Source: JALORV01 sp963791235 (GTDB lineage: Bacteria > Pseudomonadota > Gammaproteobacteria > Burkholderiales > Burkholderiaceae_F). Taken from it: a DNA stretch of 64,000 bases. The notes below the pieces were generated by a model. It made no database searches. It saw only the letters and a program-made list of their open reading frames with translations, and was not told where the DNA came from. This document shows, piece after piece, positions 26,474 through 35,220 of the stretch. Positions within the stretch are counted from its first letter, which is position 1. Each line of letters opens with the position of its first letter. A program made the translations under genes and the position numbers. Location of the stretch: positions 310,001-374,000 of the forward strand of contig CAWBRW010000013.1 of the NCBI GenBank assembly GCA_963791235.1, written 5' to 3'.

Positions 26474-28918
26474 GTGTCCGCCCCCCCCTCTCCTCCTTCG
26501 CCCCCCCTGCCCCCGGACGCCGTGCAGCTGGCGTTCGATCGCATGGCGCGCGCCCAGTCGCACCGTTTCGAATTCGCTCGCTTCGTGCCCCTGATCGCGA
26601 TCGCCCTGGTCGTCGCGCTGATCGCCGGCATCGCCTACCTGCTTGTCAATGAAGACCGTGCGCTGCAGCGTGATGCGCTGCATCGGGACACCGACACGCT
26701 TGCGCAGTCGCTCTCGCTGCGCCTGCAGGCCATCAGCGAAGCCACGAACGCGCTCGCCCGTGATGCGTTGAATACCGACCGCGCCGAGCGGCGCTTTCTC
26801 GGCACAGCGCGCGACGCGATGCTGGCGAAGCCGGAGGTCGTGCACATTGCGCTGGTGGACAAGTCGGCTCGCGTGGCCTGGTCCGTCGCTTCACCAGGGC
26901 CGCTCGGCGAGGCAGTGCGCGCGCCAAACACGCAACTGACCTCCGAACGCATCGTCGCCGCGATCGACAACGCCCGCGAAGCGCACTCGTCATTTTTCTC
27001 TCCAACATATGACGATCCCACGGGTTCAGCCGGTCCGGACAACGGCGGACCTTTCACAGACCTTGTAGCGCCCGTCTTTGTTGATGATGTCTACATGGGC
27101 GCCGTGCTCGCCCGGGTCTCGCTACCCGAGTTGCTGCGCCGCTCGGTCGCACCGGACGTGGCGCTTCGTTACCGAGTCAGCCTGCTCACCGACGCCGGCA
27201 ACACGCTGGCATCGACGACGGCCAGTGAAACGCCCGCGGACGCGCTGGTCTACGTGGTGCCGATCTACCTGCTGCCGGATGGCGTCATGCTCGAGACGTC
27301 GGCCTTCCGGGTGCGTTCACCACTCCTTAAGAGTGGGCTCGCCTGGGTCGTGGCCGGACTGACGCTGGCCGTTCTGATCACGCTCGTCGCGCTGGTGCGG
27401 CGCGACGCGCGGCAGGCGAAGGTCGAGCGCAAGCTGCGTGCCGAAACGGCATTCCGCCGCGCGATGGAAGACTCGCTAGCAACGGGGCTGGCGGTCATTG
27501 ACCGCCTGGGCGTGCTGCGACATGTCAACGCGGCGTTCTGTCAGATGACCGGCTGGCAGGAGGCCGACCTGGTGGGGCACAGCGCGCCGTTTCCCTATTG
27601 GCCTCCCGGGCAGTTCGCCGAGCACCAGACCTCGCTGAATGCGCTGCTCAAGGGCGAAGCGCCATCAAGCGGTTTCGAACTTAAGGTCCTGCGGAGCGAC
27701 GGATCGCTGTTCGACGCGCGGATGTACGGTTCGCCCCTGCTCTCCGACGACGGCGAGCAACTCGGCTGGATGATCGCGATGGCGGACATTACGGAGCCGA
27801 AGCGCATCAGCGAGCAGCTGGAGGCTGCCCACGAGCGCTTCACGACGGTGCTCCAGTCGCTCGACGACGCCGTGTCCGTGGTCGCTCCAGGCATGTCAGC
27901 GGGTCCGTCGGACGAGCTGCTGTTTGCGAACCGCGGCTATCGCACGCTCTACGGGGCCGACGCCCTAGGTCACCAGCGCCTGCAGGAGACCCTGGCGGCA
28001 CACGGCAGCGGCATTGCCGGCGAGGCCTATGACGGCACGCTGAAGCGCTGGTTCGATGTGCGCACGCGCGAGATCCGCTGGGTCGACGGCCGTGATGTGC
28101 GCCTGCAGATCGCGACGGACATCAGCGACCGCAAGGCAACCGAGGAAATCGTGCGGCAACAGCAGGAGAAGGTGGCGCTGACGTCGCGACTGATGACGAT
28201 GGGCGAGATGGCGTCTTCTCTGGCGCACGAACTCAACCAGCCGCTGACCGCGATCAGCAATTACAGCCTCGGAACGGTCTCGCGCCTGCGCGATGGCAAT
28301 GTCACAGCGGCTGACCTGCTGCCCGCGCTGGAGAAGACGGCGGGTCAGGCGCAGCGCGCCGGCAACATCATCCGTCGCATCCGCGAGTTCGTGAAACGGG
28401 CGGAGCCGCGACGGCGTCCGACGCCGGCGAACCGCATCGTCGAGGACGCGATCGGCTTTGCCGAGATCGAGGCGGCCAAGAAGCAAATCGCGATCCACAC
28501 GCAGGTGCCGGCCGACCTGCCACCGCTTAACGTCGATCCGATCCTGATCGAGCAGTTGCTGCTGAACCTGCTGAAGAATGCCATCGATGCGATGGCGAAC
28601 GCCACGACGCGGCGCATCGACCTGGTCGTGCGGCGTCTAGACGACATGGCCGAGTTCTCGGTGATCGATCATGGCTGCGGCATCCCTTCCGAGCACCGCG
28701 ACAGCCTGTTCCAGCCGTTCTTCAGCACGAAGTCGGACGGCATGGGCATGGGGCTCAACATCTGCCGCTCGATCGTTGAATTCCACCAGGGCCGGCTGCT
28801 CCTGGAGGAAAACCCTGAAGGTGGAACCATCTTCCGCTTCACGCTGCCGCTTGCGACCGCTGCTTCGGTCGACGAGAATGCCCGCCACTCTGACGCGAAA
28901 CAATCCAATGGACTCTGA
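26474..28918 (+). CDS. Membrane sensor histidine kinase with PAS domains (FixL/DctB-like)
   Basis: This 814-residue kinase has a Pro-rich N-terminus, a membrane segment (about 38-58), a large periplasmic sensor region (about 60-285), a second membrane segment (about 288-309), two PAS-like regions (about 330-550, e.g. VIDRLGVLRHVNAAFCQMTG), then HisKA with LAHELNQPLTAISNYS (His584) and an ATPase domain with LLNLLKNAIDAM, DHGCGIP and GMGMGLNI. The HELNQPL box is typical of FixL/DctB-type kinases. The start is a GTG at 26474; ATG 26543 is an alternative. The regulator gene overlaps its 3' end by 11 nt. The signal is unknown; position opposite the aceE operon hints at carbon metabolism. Confidence 0.88.
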   Translation: MSAPPSPPSPPLPPDAVQLAFDRMARAQSHRFEFARFVPLIAIALVVALIAGIAYLLVNEDRALQRDALHRDTDTLAQSLSLRLQAISEATNALARDALNTDRAERRFLGTARDAMLAKPEVVHIALVDKSARVAWSVASPGPLGEAVRAPNTQLTSERIVAAIDNAREAHSSFFSPTYDDPTGSAGPDNGGPFTDLVAPVFVDDVYMGAVLARVSLPELLRRSVAPDVALRYRVSLLTDAGNTLASTTASETPADALVYVVPIYLLPDGVMLETSAFRVRSPLLKSGLAWVVAGLTLAVLITLVALVRRDARQAKVERKLRAETAFRRAMEDSLATGLAVIDRLGVLRHVNAAFCQMTGWQEADLVGHSAPFPYWPPGQFAEHQTSLNALLKGEAPSSGFELKVLRSDGSLFDARMYGSPLLSDDGEQLGWMIAMADITEPKRISEQLEAAHERFTTVLQSLDDAVSVVAPGMSAGPSDELLFANRGYRTLYGADALGHQRLQETLAAHGSGIAGEAYDGTLKRWFDVRTREIRWVDGRDVRLQIATDISDRKATEEIVRQQQEKVALTSRLMTMGEMASSLAHELNQPLTAISNYSLGTVSRLRDGNVTAADLLPALEKTAGQAQRAGNIIRRIREFVKRAEPRRRPTPANRIVEDAIGFAEIEAAKKQIAIHTQVPADLPPLNVDPILIEQLLLNLLKNAIDAMANATTRRIDLVVRRLDDMAEFSVIDHGCGIPSEHRDSLFQPFFSTKSDGMGMGLNICRSIVEFHQGRLLLEENPEGGTIFRFTLPLATAASVDENARHSDAKQSNGL

Positions 28919-29534
28919 AGATGTTCTGGGCGTGGTCTACGTCATCGACGACGACGACGCCGTGCGCGACTCGTTGCAGTGGCTGCTCGAGGCGAGCCGC
29001 TATCGCGTGATCGGCTTCGACAGCGCGGAGAAGTTCCTCGCCGGCCACGATCCGGAAGCCATCGCCGTGGCCATCATCGACGTGCGCATGCCCGGCATGA
29101 GCGGGCTGGAACTGCAGGACGAGCTGATCGCGCGCAAGGTGCCTTACCCGGTCATCTTCATCACCGGCCATGGCGACGTGCCGATGGCGGTTTCGACGAT
29201 GAAAAAGGGCGCCGTGGACTTCATCGAGAAGCCATTTGACCAGGCCGCCCTGAAGGCGCTAGTCGAGCGCATGCTCGGCGAGGCGCGCACGCGGGCAGCC
29301 GAGAACGAGAACCGCAAGCTGAGCGAGGCACTGATGGCCAAGCTCACAGCGCGCGAACAACAGGTGCTCGAGCGGATCGTTGCCGGACGTCTGAACAAGC
29401 AGATCGCAGATGACCTCGGTATCTCGATCAAGACGGTGGAGGCGCATCGCGCAAATATCATGGACAAGCTCAACGCGAACACGGTGGCCGACCTGATGCG
29501 CACCGTGCTTGCGGGGGGCGGACTGCGCCAGTAA
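28908..29534 (+). CDS. FixJ/NarL-type response regulator
   Basis: The 208-residue regulator has a receiver domain (acidic pocket VIDDDDAVRDSL, phospho-acceptor Asp in AIIDVRMPGMSG, Thr in FITGHGD, Lys in EKPF) and a LuxR-type HTH (LTAREQQVLERIVAGRLNKQ, IADDLGISIKTVEAHRANIM). A longer frame exists, but the ATG at 28908 overlapping the kinase stop gives a clean N-terminus. It pairs with the upstream kinase by overlap and shares its FixL/FixJ character. Target genes are not known; the divergent pyruvate dehydrogenase operon and the downstream folD are candidates by position only. Confidence 0.92.
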   Translation: MDSEDVLGVVYVIDDDDAVRDSLQWLLEASRYRVIGFDSAEKFLAGHDPEAIAVAIIDVRMPGMSGLELQDELIARKVPYPVIFITGHGDVPMAVSTMKKGAVDFIEKPFDQAALKALVERMLGEARTRAAENENRKLSEALMAKLTAREQQVLERIVAGRLNKQIADDLGISIKTVEAHRANIMDKLNANTVADLMRTVLAGGGLRQ

Positions 29535-29597
29535 TCCCCGTCCGCGCCGGTAAACTTCGCGGCTTCCCCGGATGTCAGCGAAGAAAGGTTATCCGCC

Positions 29598-30458
29598 ATG
29601 ACGGCGCGTCTCATCGACGGCAAGGCCCTTGCCGCCTCCCTACGCGCCGGCCTGGCGCCGCGCATTGCGCGCGCCAAGGAAGCGGGGCAGGCGCCGGGCC
29701 TTGCGGTCGTGCTGGTCGGTGACGATCCTGCCTCCGCGGTTTACGTCCGCAACAAGATCCAGGCCTGCGAGGATGTCGGCATCCGCTCCTTCGCCGATCG
29801 CCTGCCGGCGAGCACGACCGAAGCCGAACTGCTTGCGCGCATCGGTCAACTGAATGCCGACCCGGCCGTGCACGGAATCCTCGTGCAGCTGCCTCTCCCC
29901 GGCCACCTCGATGCGCAGCGCGTTCTAGAGACCATCGCGTTCGACAAGGATGTCGATGGGCTGCATGCCACCAATGCCGGGCTGACGCTGATGGGCGTGC
30001 CGCATTTCCGCTCCTGTACCCCCTACGGCGTGATGAAGATGCTCGAGCACACGGGGATTGCCATCGAAGGCAAGCACGCGGTCGTCCTCGGCCGCTCCAA
30101 CATGGTGGGCAAGCCGATGGCAATGCTGCTGCTTGCGGCCAATGCCACGGTGACGATTGCGCATAGCCGCACGCGCGACCTGCCTGCAATCACGCGACAG
30201 GCAGACATACTCGTGGCGGCAGTCGGGCGCCGCAATCTCGTGACGGCCGACATGGTGAAGCCCGGCGCAGTGGTCATCGATGTCGGCACCAACCGCACGC
30301 CGGAGGGCAAGCTGGCGGGCGATGTCGACTTCAAGAGCGTCAGCGAGGTCGCCGGGTGGATTTCGCCAGTACCCGGCGGTGTCGGCCCGATGACGATCAC
30401 GATGCTGCTCGTGAATGCCGTCGAGGCGGCAGAACGTCGCGCCGGCTTGATGAACTAA
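29598..30458 (+). CDS. folD: FolD, methylenetetrahydrofolate dehydrogenase/cyclohydrolase
   Basis: FolD interconverts 5,10-methylene-, methenyl- and 10-formyl-tetrahydrofolate using NADP. The 286 residues are full length. Motifs: LVGDDPASAVYVRNKIQACE (substrate-binding Tyr/Lys), GILVQLPLPGH, DKDVDGLHATNAG, VVLGRSNMVGKPMAMLLL (NADP-binding) and the C-terminal PVPGGVGPMTITMLL. It starts 63 nt after the response-regulator gene and is followed after 49 nt by prlC, all on the plus strand. The link to the kinase pair is probably only positional. Confidence 0.97.
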   Translation: MTARLIDGKALAASLRAGLAPRIARAKEAGQAPGLAVVLVGDDPASAVYVRNKIQACEDVGIRSFADRLPASTTEAELLARIGQLNADPAVHGILVQLPLPGHLDAQRVLETIAFDKDVDGLHATNAGLTLMGVPHFRSCTPYGVMKMLEHTGIAIEGKHAVVLGRSNMVGKPMAMLLLAANATVTIAHSRTRDLPAITRQADILVAAVGRRNLVTADMVKPGAVVIDVGTNRTPEGKLAGDVDFKSVSEVAGWISPVPGGVGPMTITMLLVNAVEAAERRAGLMN

Positions 30459-30507
30459 CGAGCGGGCCTGGCGCCTGCTCCGTGAATCGCCGAATTCAAA
30501 GACAACC

Positions 30508-32544
30508 ATGCCTACGATCGACAATCCCCTGCTCGACTTCAGTGGCCTGACCCGCTTCGACCACATCCGGCCCGAGCACGTGACGCCGGCGATCGAGGTC
30601 CTGCTCGACGGAGCGCGTGCTGCGGTGACGCAGGCTTCCCGCACCGATGCGCCGGCGACCTGGGACACGGTCGTGGAACCGCTGGACGAAGCGACCGATT
30701 GGCTGTCGCGCGCCTGGGGCGCGGTCGCGCACATGAACGCGGTGGTCGACACCCCGGAGCTGCGTGCCGAGTACAACGCCAATCTGCCGCGCATCACGGC
30801 GTTCTGGACCGAGCTCTCGCAGAACGAAGGGCTGTATGCCCGCTTCAAGGCGCTCGCGGCCGCTGCCGACTTTGCGCAGTGGCCGGCCGCCCGCCGCAAG
30901 CTTGTCGAGAACGAACTGCGCGATTTCAGGCTCGGTGGGGCCGAGCTCAACGCGGCGGACAAGCAGCGGTTCAAGGGCGTGCGCGAACGGGAATCACAGG
31001 TGTCGACACGCTTCGCCGAGAACATACTGGACGCGACGAATGCGTTTGCGCTGTTCCTTGGCGACGCGTCGCAGCTGGCCGGTGTGCCGGACGACGCGGT
31101 CCAGATGTTCCAGGAAGCGGCGTCGGCTGACGGGCGGACCGGCTACAAGCTCACGCTGCAGTACCCCAGCTACTCGGCAGTGATGGACTACGCCGACGAC
31201 CGCGCGCTGCGCGAGAAGCTCTATCGCGCCTACGTGACCCGCGCCTCCGAGTTCGGCAACCCGGACTGGAACAACGGCCCGCTGATGGTCGAGCTGATCA
31301 GGCTACGGCAGGACAACGCGAGCCTGCTGGGGTATCCGGCCTTCGCCCACGTTTCGCTGGTGCCGAAGATGGCCGAATCGCCCGATGCGGTGCTGAAGTT
31401 CCTGCGTGAACTCGGCACGCGGGCGCGGCCCTATGCCGAGCGCGATGTGGACGAGCTGCGCCGATTCGCGGCCGAGGATTTGGGTATCGCGGAGCTGATG
31501 CCGTGGGACTTCAGCTACGCGAGCGAAAAGTTGCGCGAGGCGCGGTACGCCTACTCGGACCAGGAACTGAAGCTCTACTTCACCGAACCGCGCGTCCTGG
31601 GTGGGCTGTTCAAGGTCATCGAGACACTGTTCGGCGTTGCGATCCGCGAGGAAGCGGCACCGACCTGGCATCCGGACGTGCGCTTCTTCCGCATCGAAAG
31701 CCAGGGCGGCGACCTGGTGGGCCAGTTCTACCTGGACCTGTATGCCCGCGACAACAAGCAGGGCGGTGCCTGGCAGGACGATGCGCGCAGCCGCCGGGGC
31801 AGCCGCTTGGGGCTGTCGTCGCCTGTGTCCTACCTCACCTGCAACTTTTCGCGTCCGGTGGGGGGACGGCCGGCGACGTTCCGCCACGACGAAGTGCTGA
31901 CGTTGTTTCACGAGTTCGGCCACGGGCTCCATCACATGCTGACGCGCGTTGACGAGCCGTCGGTATCGGGCATCCACGGCGTCGAATGGGACGCAGTCGA
32001 ACTGCCCAGCCAGTTCATGGAGAACTTCGCCTGGGAGTGGGAGGTCCTGCAGTTGCTGACCGGCTACGTGGAGAGCGGTGAGCAGCTGCCGCGCGCACTT
32101 TTCGACCGCATGATCGCTGCCCGAAACTTCCAGACCGGCTACTACACGGTGCGGCAGCTCGAGTTCTCGCTGTTCGACATGCTGCTGCATAGCCGGCCCG
32201 CACCGGCGACCGAGCAGCAGGTCCTGGCGCTGCTCGGCGAGGTCCGCCGCGAGGTGGCGGTCTTCTTCCCGCCCGAATACAACCGTTTTCCGCACTCTTT
32301 CTCGCACATCTTCGCCGGCGGCTACGCGGCAGGCTATTACAGCTACAAATGGGCCGAAGTGCTGTCGGCCGATGCGTATGCGGCGTTCGAGGAGGAAGGC
32401 GTGCTGAACCCGGCCACCGGCCAGCGGTTCCGCGACGAAGTCCTCGCCGTCGGCGGGAGCCGCCCGGCGATGCAATCGTTCATCGCCTTCCGCGGCCGCA
32501 AGCCGACCATCGACGCCCTGTTGAGACATCACGGCATGACTTAG
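30508..32544 (+). CDS. prlC: M3-family metallopeptidase, oligopeptidase A
   Basis: Oligopeptidase A is a cytoplasmic zinc peptidase that degrades short peptides, including cleaved signal peptides. The 678-residue length is standard. The zinc motif HEFGHGLHHMLTR is intact, with the third ligand region (DAVELPSQFMENFAWE) and the Tyr-rich C-terminal FAGGYAAGYYSYKWAEVLSADAY. No signal peptide is present, as expected. The two small glutaredoxin-like genes follow closely (11 nt to the first), so they may be co-transcribed. Confidence 0.94.
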   Translation: MPTIDNPLLDFSGLTRFDHIRPEHVTPAIEVLLDGARAAVTQASRTDAPATWDTVVEPLDEATDWLSRAWGAVAHMNAVVDTPELRAEYNANLPRITAFWTELSQNEGLYARFKALAAAADFAQWPAARRKLVENELRDFRLGGAELNAADKQRFKGVRERESQVSTRFAENILDATNAFALFLGDASQLAGVPDDAVQMFQEAASADGRTGYKLTLQYPSYSAVMDYADDRALREKLYRAYVTRASEFGNPDWNNGPLMVELIRLRQDNASLLGYPAFAHVSLVPKMAESPDAVLKFLRELGTRARPYAERDVDELRRFAAEDLGIAELMPWDFSYASEKLREARYAYSDQELKLYFTEPRVLGGLFKVIETLFGVAIREEAAPTWHPDVRFFRIESQGGDLVGQFYLDLYARDNKQGGAWQDDARSRRGSRLGLSSPVSYLTCNFSRPVGGRPATFRHDEVLTLFHEFGHGLHHMLTRVDEPSVSGIHGVEWDAVELPSQFMENFAWEWEVLQLLTGYVESGEQLPRALFDRMIAARNFQTGYYTVRQLEFSLFDMLLHSRPAPATEQQVLALLGEVRREVAVFFPPEYNRFPHSFSHIFAGGYAAGYYSYKWAEVLSADAYAAFEEEGVLNPATGQRFRDEVLAVGGSRPAMQSFIAFRGRKPTIDALLRHHGMT

Positions 32545-32555
32545 TCAGGAGAGCG

Positions 32556-33116
32556 ATGAAAAGCGGTGTGTGGTTGGCGTTGGCCCTTCTAGCGATCGGG
32601 AGCGCAGCCGAGGCGCAATACCGCTGGCGCGGCGCTGACGGGCAGATCAACTACGGGGACCAGCCTCCCTACGACGCCCGCGACCTGCAGCGCGTCGATA
32701 ACCGCGGGCCAATGACTCCGAACGATCCGAACGCCGCCCTGCCATTCGAGCTGCGCCGCGCGATGGCGCGGCATCCCGCGGTGATGTACACCGGCAGTGA
32801 CTGCGATCCGTGCGACAGCGCACGGGTATTCCTGCGCCAGCGCGGCATCCCGTACTCGGAACGAACCGTCGACGGTGCGGACGACATCGAAACGCTGCGC
32901 CGCCTGACCGGCAGCGACAAGGTGCCGGTGCTGATGCTCGGCAAGGATCGCCTCACCGGCTTCAGCGCACCGGAATGGGTCCGCGGCCTGGAGGCGGCCG
33001 GGTATCCGGCCGAGTCACGCCTGCCCCCGGGCTATACCGGCGAGGCGCCCCAGCCCCTGGTTCCGCGAGCCAGCGGTCCAGCAAACCAGGTCGGGCCCGC
33101 GGCGCGCGCTCGCTGA
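32556..33116 (+). CDS. Exported DUF4124 plus glutaredoxin-like protein (first of a tandem pair)
   Basis: The 186-residue product has a signal peptide (VWLALALLAIGSAAEA), a DUF4124 segment (YRWRGADGQINYGDQPPYDA) and a glutaredoxin-like domain with a CxxC site (SDCDPCDSARVFLRQRGI, near residues 88-105) and KVPVLMLGKDRLTGFSAPEW. AGGAGAG before the ATG supports the start. It resembles the next gene along most of its length, so the two are tandem paralogues. A periplasmic thiol-disulfide role is likely by family; partners are unknown. Confidence 0.8.
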   Translation: MKSGVWLALALLAIGSAAEAQYRWRGADGQINYGDQPPYDARDLQRVDNRGPMTPNDPNAALPFELRRAMARHPAVMYTGSDCDPCDSARVFLRQRGIPYSERTVDGADDIETLRRLTGSDKVPVLMLGKDRLTGFSAPEWVRGLEAAGYPAESRLPPGYTGEAPQPLVPRASGPANQVGPAARAR

Positions 33117-33143
33117 ACTCCACGCATCGAGGATTTGCCGATC

Positions 33144-33716
33144 ATGTTCCTCACATCCCTTACGGCCAGCATCTTCGTCCTTGCGATGCAGGCTGCGCCC
33201 GGCGCCGAAGTCGGGGCACCGACCGCAAACTCGCCCAAGGTGACGTACCGCTGGACCGACTACCGCGGCCAGATCAACTATGGTGACCGTCCGCCCCCGG
33301 ATGCGCAGAACCTGCTGCGCATCGACCTGTCGATGATCGGCGAGCAGACGCAGTCGCTGCTGCCCTACCAGGTGCGGCGCGCCGCCTCCAACTTTCCGGT
33401 AATGCTTTTCACGGCCAAGAACTGCCCGCCCTGCGGACCCGCGCGCGACTTCCTGAACAAGCGCGGCATTCCCTTTGCAGAGCGCACCATCGAATCGGGT
33501 GACGACGCGATGGAACTGAAGCGCCTGACCAGCGCCGAAGGCGTCCCTGTCCTGACGCTCGGAGCCAAGCCACTGCTCGCCTTCAACCCGGACGACTGGC
33601 ACGACGGCCTGGACGCCACCGGCTATCCGCGCACCTCGATGCTGCCGGTCGGTTTCAAGCAGGAACCGGCCCGCCCGCTGACGCAGAAAGCCAAGCCACC
33701 GCCCGCGGCACAATAG
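33144..33716 (+). CDS. Exported DUF4124 plus glutaredoxin-like protein (second of a tandem pair)
   Basis: This 190-residue paralogue of the previous gene has a signal peptide (MFLTSLTASIFVLAMQAAPG), the DUF4124 segment YRWTDYRGQINYGDRPPPDA and a glutaredoxin-like CxxC (AKNCPPCGPARDFLNKRGI) followed by GVPVLTLGAKPLLAFNPDDW. The CPPC dipeptide differs from CDPC in the first copy, which would change redox potential. I use ATG 33144; a TTG at 33135 is in frame but too close to the GAGGA site. xthA starts 4 nt after the stop. Confidence 0.8.
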   Translation: MFLTSLTASIFVLAMQAAPGAEVGAPTANSPKVTYRWTDYRGQINYGDRPPPDAQNLLRIDLSMIGEQTQSLLPYQVRRAASNFPVMLFTAKNCPPCGPARDFLNKRGIPFAERTIESGDDAMELKRLTSAEGVPVLTLGAKPLLAFNPDDWHDGLDATGYPRTSMLPVGFKQEPARPLTQKAKPPPAAQ

Positions 33717-33720
33717 GGGG

Positions 33721-34506
33721 ATGCCGCTCACGCTCGCGACCTGGAACGTCAACTCCCTCAAGGTCAGGCTCCCGCACCTGCTCGACTGGCTCGCGACGCA
33801 TCGCGTCGACATCGTCTGCCTGCAGGAAACCAAGCTCGTCGACGAGTATTTTCCGGTCGCGGCTCTCGCAGAGGCCGGGTATTCGGGCGTCTTCACCGGG
33901 CAGAAGACCTACAACGGCGTCGCGCTGCTGACGCGCAATGACACGGTGGCTCCGGCCAGCGATATCGTCGTTGCGTTGCCGGAATTCGAGGACGTGCAGA
34001 AGCGCATCATCGCCGCCACCGTCGGGCGGCTGCGCGTCATCTGCGCGTACTTTCCGAACGGCCAGAGCGTCGGTAGCGAAAAGTACGACTACAAGCTGCG
34101 CTGGATCGCGGCGCTCGCTGCCTGGCTGCGGCACGAGCTTGCGCATCATCCGCAACTGGCGCTCGCCGGCGACTTCAATATTGCTCCCGAGGACCGCGAC
34201 GTCCACGATCCCAAGGCGTGGGAGGGACAGGTTCTCTTCTCCGAGCCAGAGAAGCAGGCCTTCCGCGACCTGCTCGCCCTCGGCCTCGTCGACAGCTTCC
34301 GGCTGTTCGACCAACCAGAGCGCAGCTACACATGGTGGGACTACCGCATGCTCGCCTTCCGCCGGAAGATGGGACTGCGCATCGACCACGTGCTGCTGTC
34401 GAAATCCCTTGCGCCGCAGTGCACCGCCTGCATGATCGACGTCGAGCCGCGGCGGCGCGAGCAGCCCAGCGACCATGCACCGGTGATCGCGACGCTCTCG
34501 CTGTAG
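33721..34506 (+). CDS. xthA: Exodeoxyribonuclease III
   Basis: This AP endonuclease/3'-exonuclease of base excision repair is 261 residues long. The endonuclease/exonuclease/phosphatase fold is clear: TWNVNSLKVRLPHLLDWL, LQETKLVDE (metal Glu), GDFNIAPEDRDVHDP, WWDYRMLAFRRKMGLRIDHVL (catalytic Asp) and the final SDHAPVIATL (His). GGGGG directly precedes the ATG, which is only 4 nt from the upstream stop, so it is likely co-transcribed with the glutaredoxin-like pair. A GNAT gene starts 5 nt after its stop. Confidence 0.95.
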   Translation: MPLTLATWNVNSLKVRLPHLLDWLATHRVDIVCLQETKLVDEYFPVAALAEAGYSGVFTGQKTYNGVALLTRNDTVAPASDIVVALPEFEDVQKRIIAATVGRLRVICAYFPNGQSVGSEKYDYKLRWIAALAAWLRHELAHHPQLALAGDFNIAPEDRDVHDPKAWEGQVLFSEPEKQAFRDLLALGLVDSFRLFDQPERSYTWWDYRMLAFRRKMGLRIDHVLLSKSLAPQCTACMIDVEPRRREQPSDHAPVIATLSL

Positions 34507-34511
34507 CCCGC

Positions 34512-35018
34512 ATGGCCGCGCCATCCATCGTCATTCGCCGTATCGAACCCGGCGACTGGACGGACGTGTGGACCATTCTGCGCGACACGTTCGAGCGTGG
34601 CGACACCTACGCCTTCGCGCCCGGCAGCAGCGAAGCAGAGATCCGGCGGGTCTGGGTCGAGATCCCCGCCGCCACCTACGTCGCCTGCGTGCCGGATGGT
34701 CGCGTGCTGGGAACCTACTACATCAAGCCCAACCAGCCAGGCTTCGGAGCACACGTGTGCAATTGCGGGTATGTCGTCGCTGCTGACGCGCACGGCCGCG
34801 GCATCGCGACGGCCATGTGCGAACACTCCCAGAACGAAGCGCGCGCTATGGGCTTTCGCGCCATGCAATTCAACCTCGTCGTCTCAACCAACGAGCGCGC
34901 GGTCCGACTGTGGAAGCGACTCGGCTTCGCCGTGGCCGGCGTCCTGCCCGGAGCCTTCCGCCATGTCCGGCTGGGCTACGTCGATGCATTCGTCATGTAC
35001 AAATCACTCGACGATTAG
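34512..35018 (+). CDS. GNAT-family N-acetyltransferase
   Basis: The 168-residue protein is a single GNAT domain. It opens with IVIRRIEPGDWTDVWTILRD and carries the acetyl-CoA loop VVAADAHGRGIATAMCEHS (Q/RxxGxG/A type) and LWKRLGFAVAGVLPGAFRH. The motif order and the NLVVSTNERAVRLWKRLGF stretch match acetyltransferases of the RimJ/Pat-like group acting on small molecules or proteins. The substrate cannot be told. It starts 5 nt after xthA. The IS element begins about 80 nt downstream, so this is the last gene of the conserved block. Confidence 0.88.
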   Translation: MAAPSIVIRRIEPGDWTDVWTILRDTFERGDTYAFAPGSSEAEIRRVWVEIPAATYVACVPDGRVLGTYYIKPNQPGFGAHVCNCGYVVAADAHGRGIATAMCEHSQNEARAMGFRAMQFNLVVSTNERAVRLWKRLGFAVAGVLPGAFRHVRLGYVDAFVMYKSLDD

Positions 35019-35220
35019 TGCTCTCGACCGGTCCGGTCAAGCACCGCAACAGCGCCGGATATAGGTAGCGATGACTGAACCCGGCCGAGATGGCATGGAC
35101 ACCGCCCTCTCTGCGGGGATGAAGGGCTAAGCAGCAATGAAGGGGCCCTCCAGGACCGAACGGCATCGAAGTGCCAAAGTGGAGTTGTGACACAACCACT
35201 TGGGGAACGGAGGGCCCGAG

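Noticed and set aside
26537..26660. Pro-rich start of the histidine kinase as a separate coding unit
   Set aside because: It is continuous with the first membrane segment in the same frame; only the exact start codon is uncertain.
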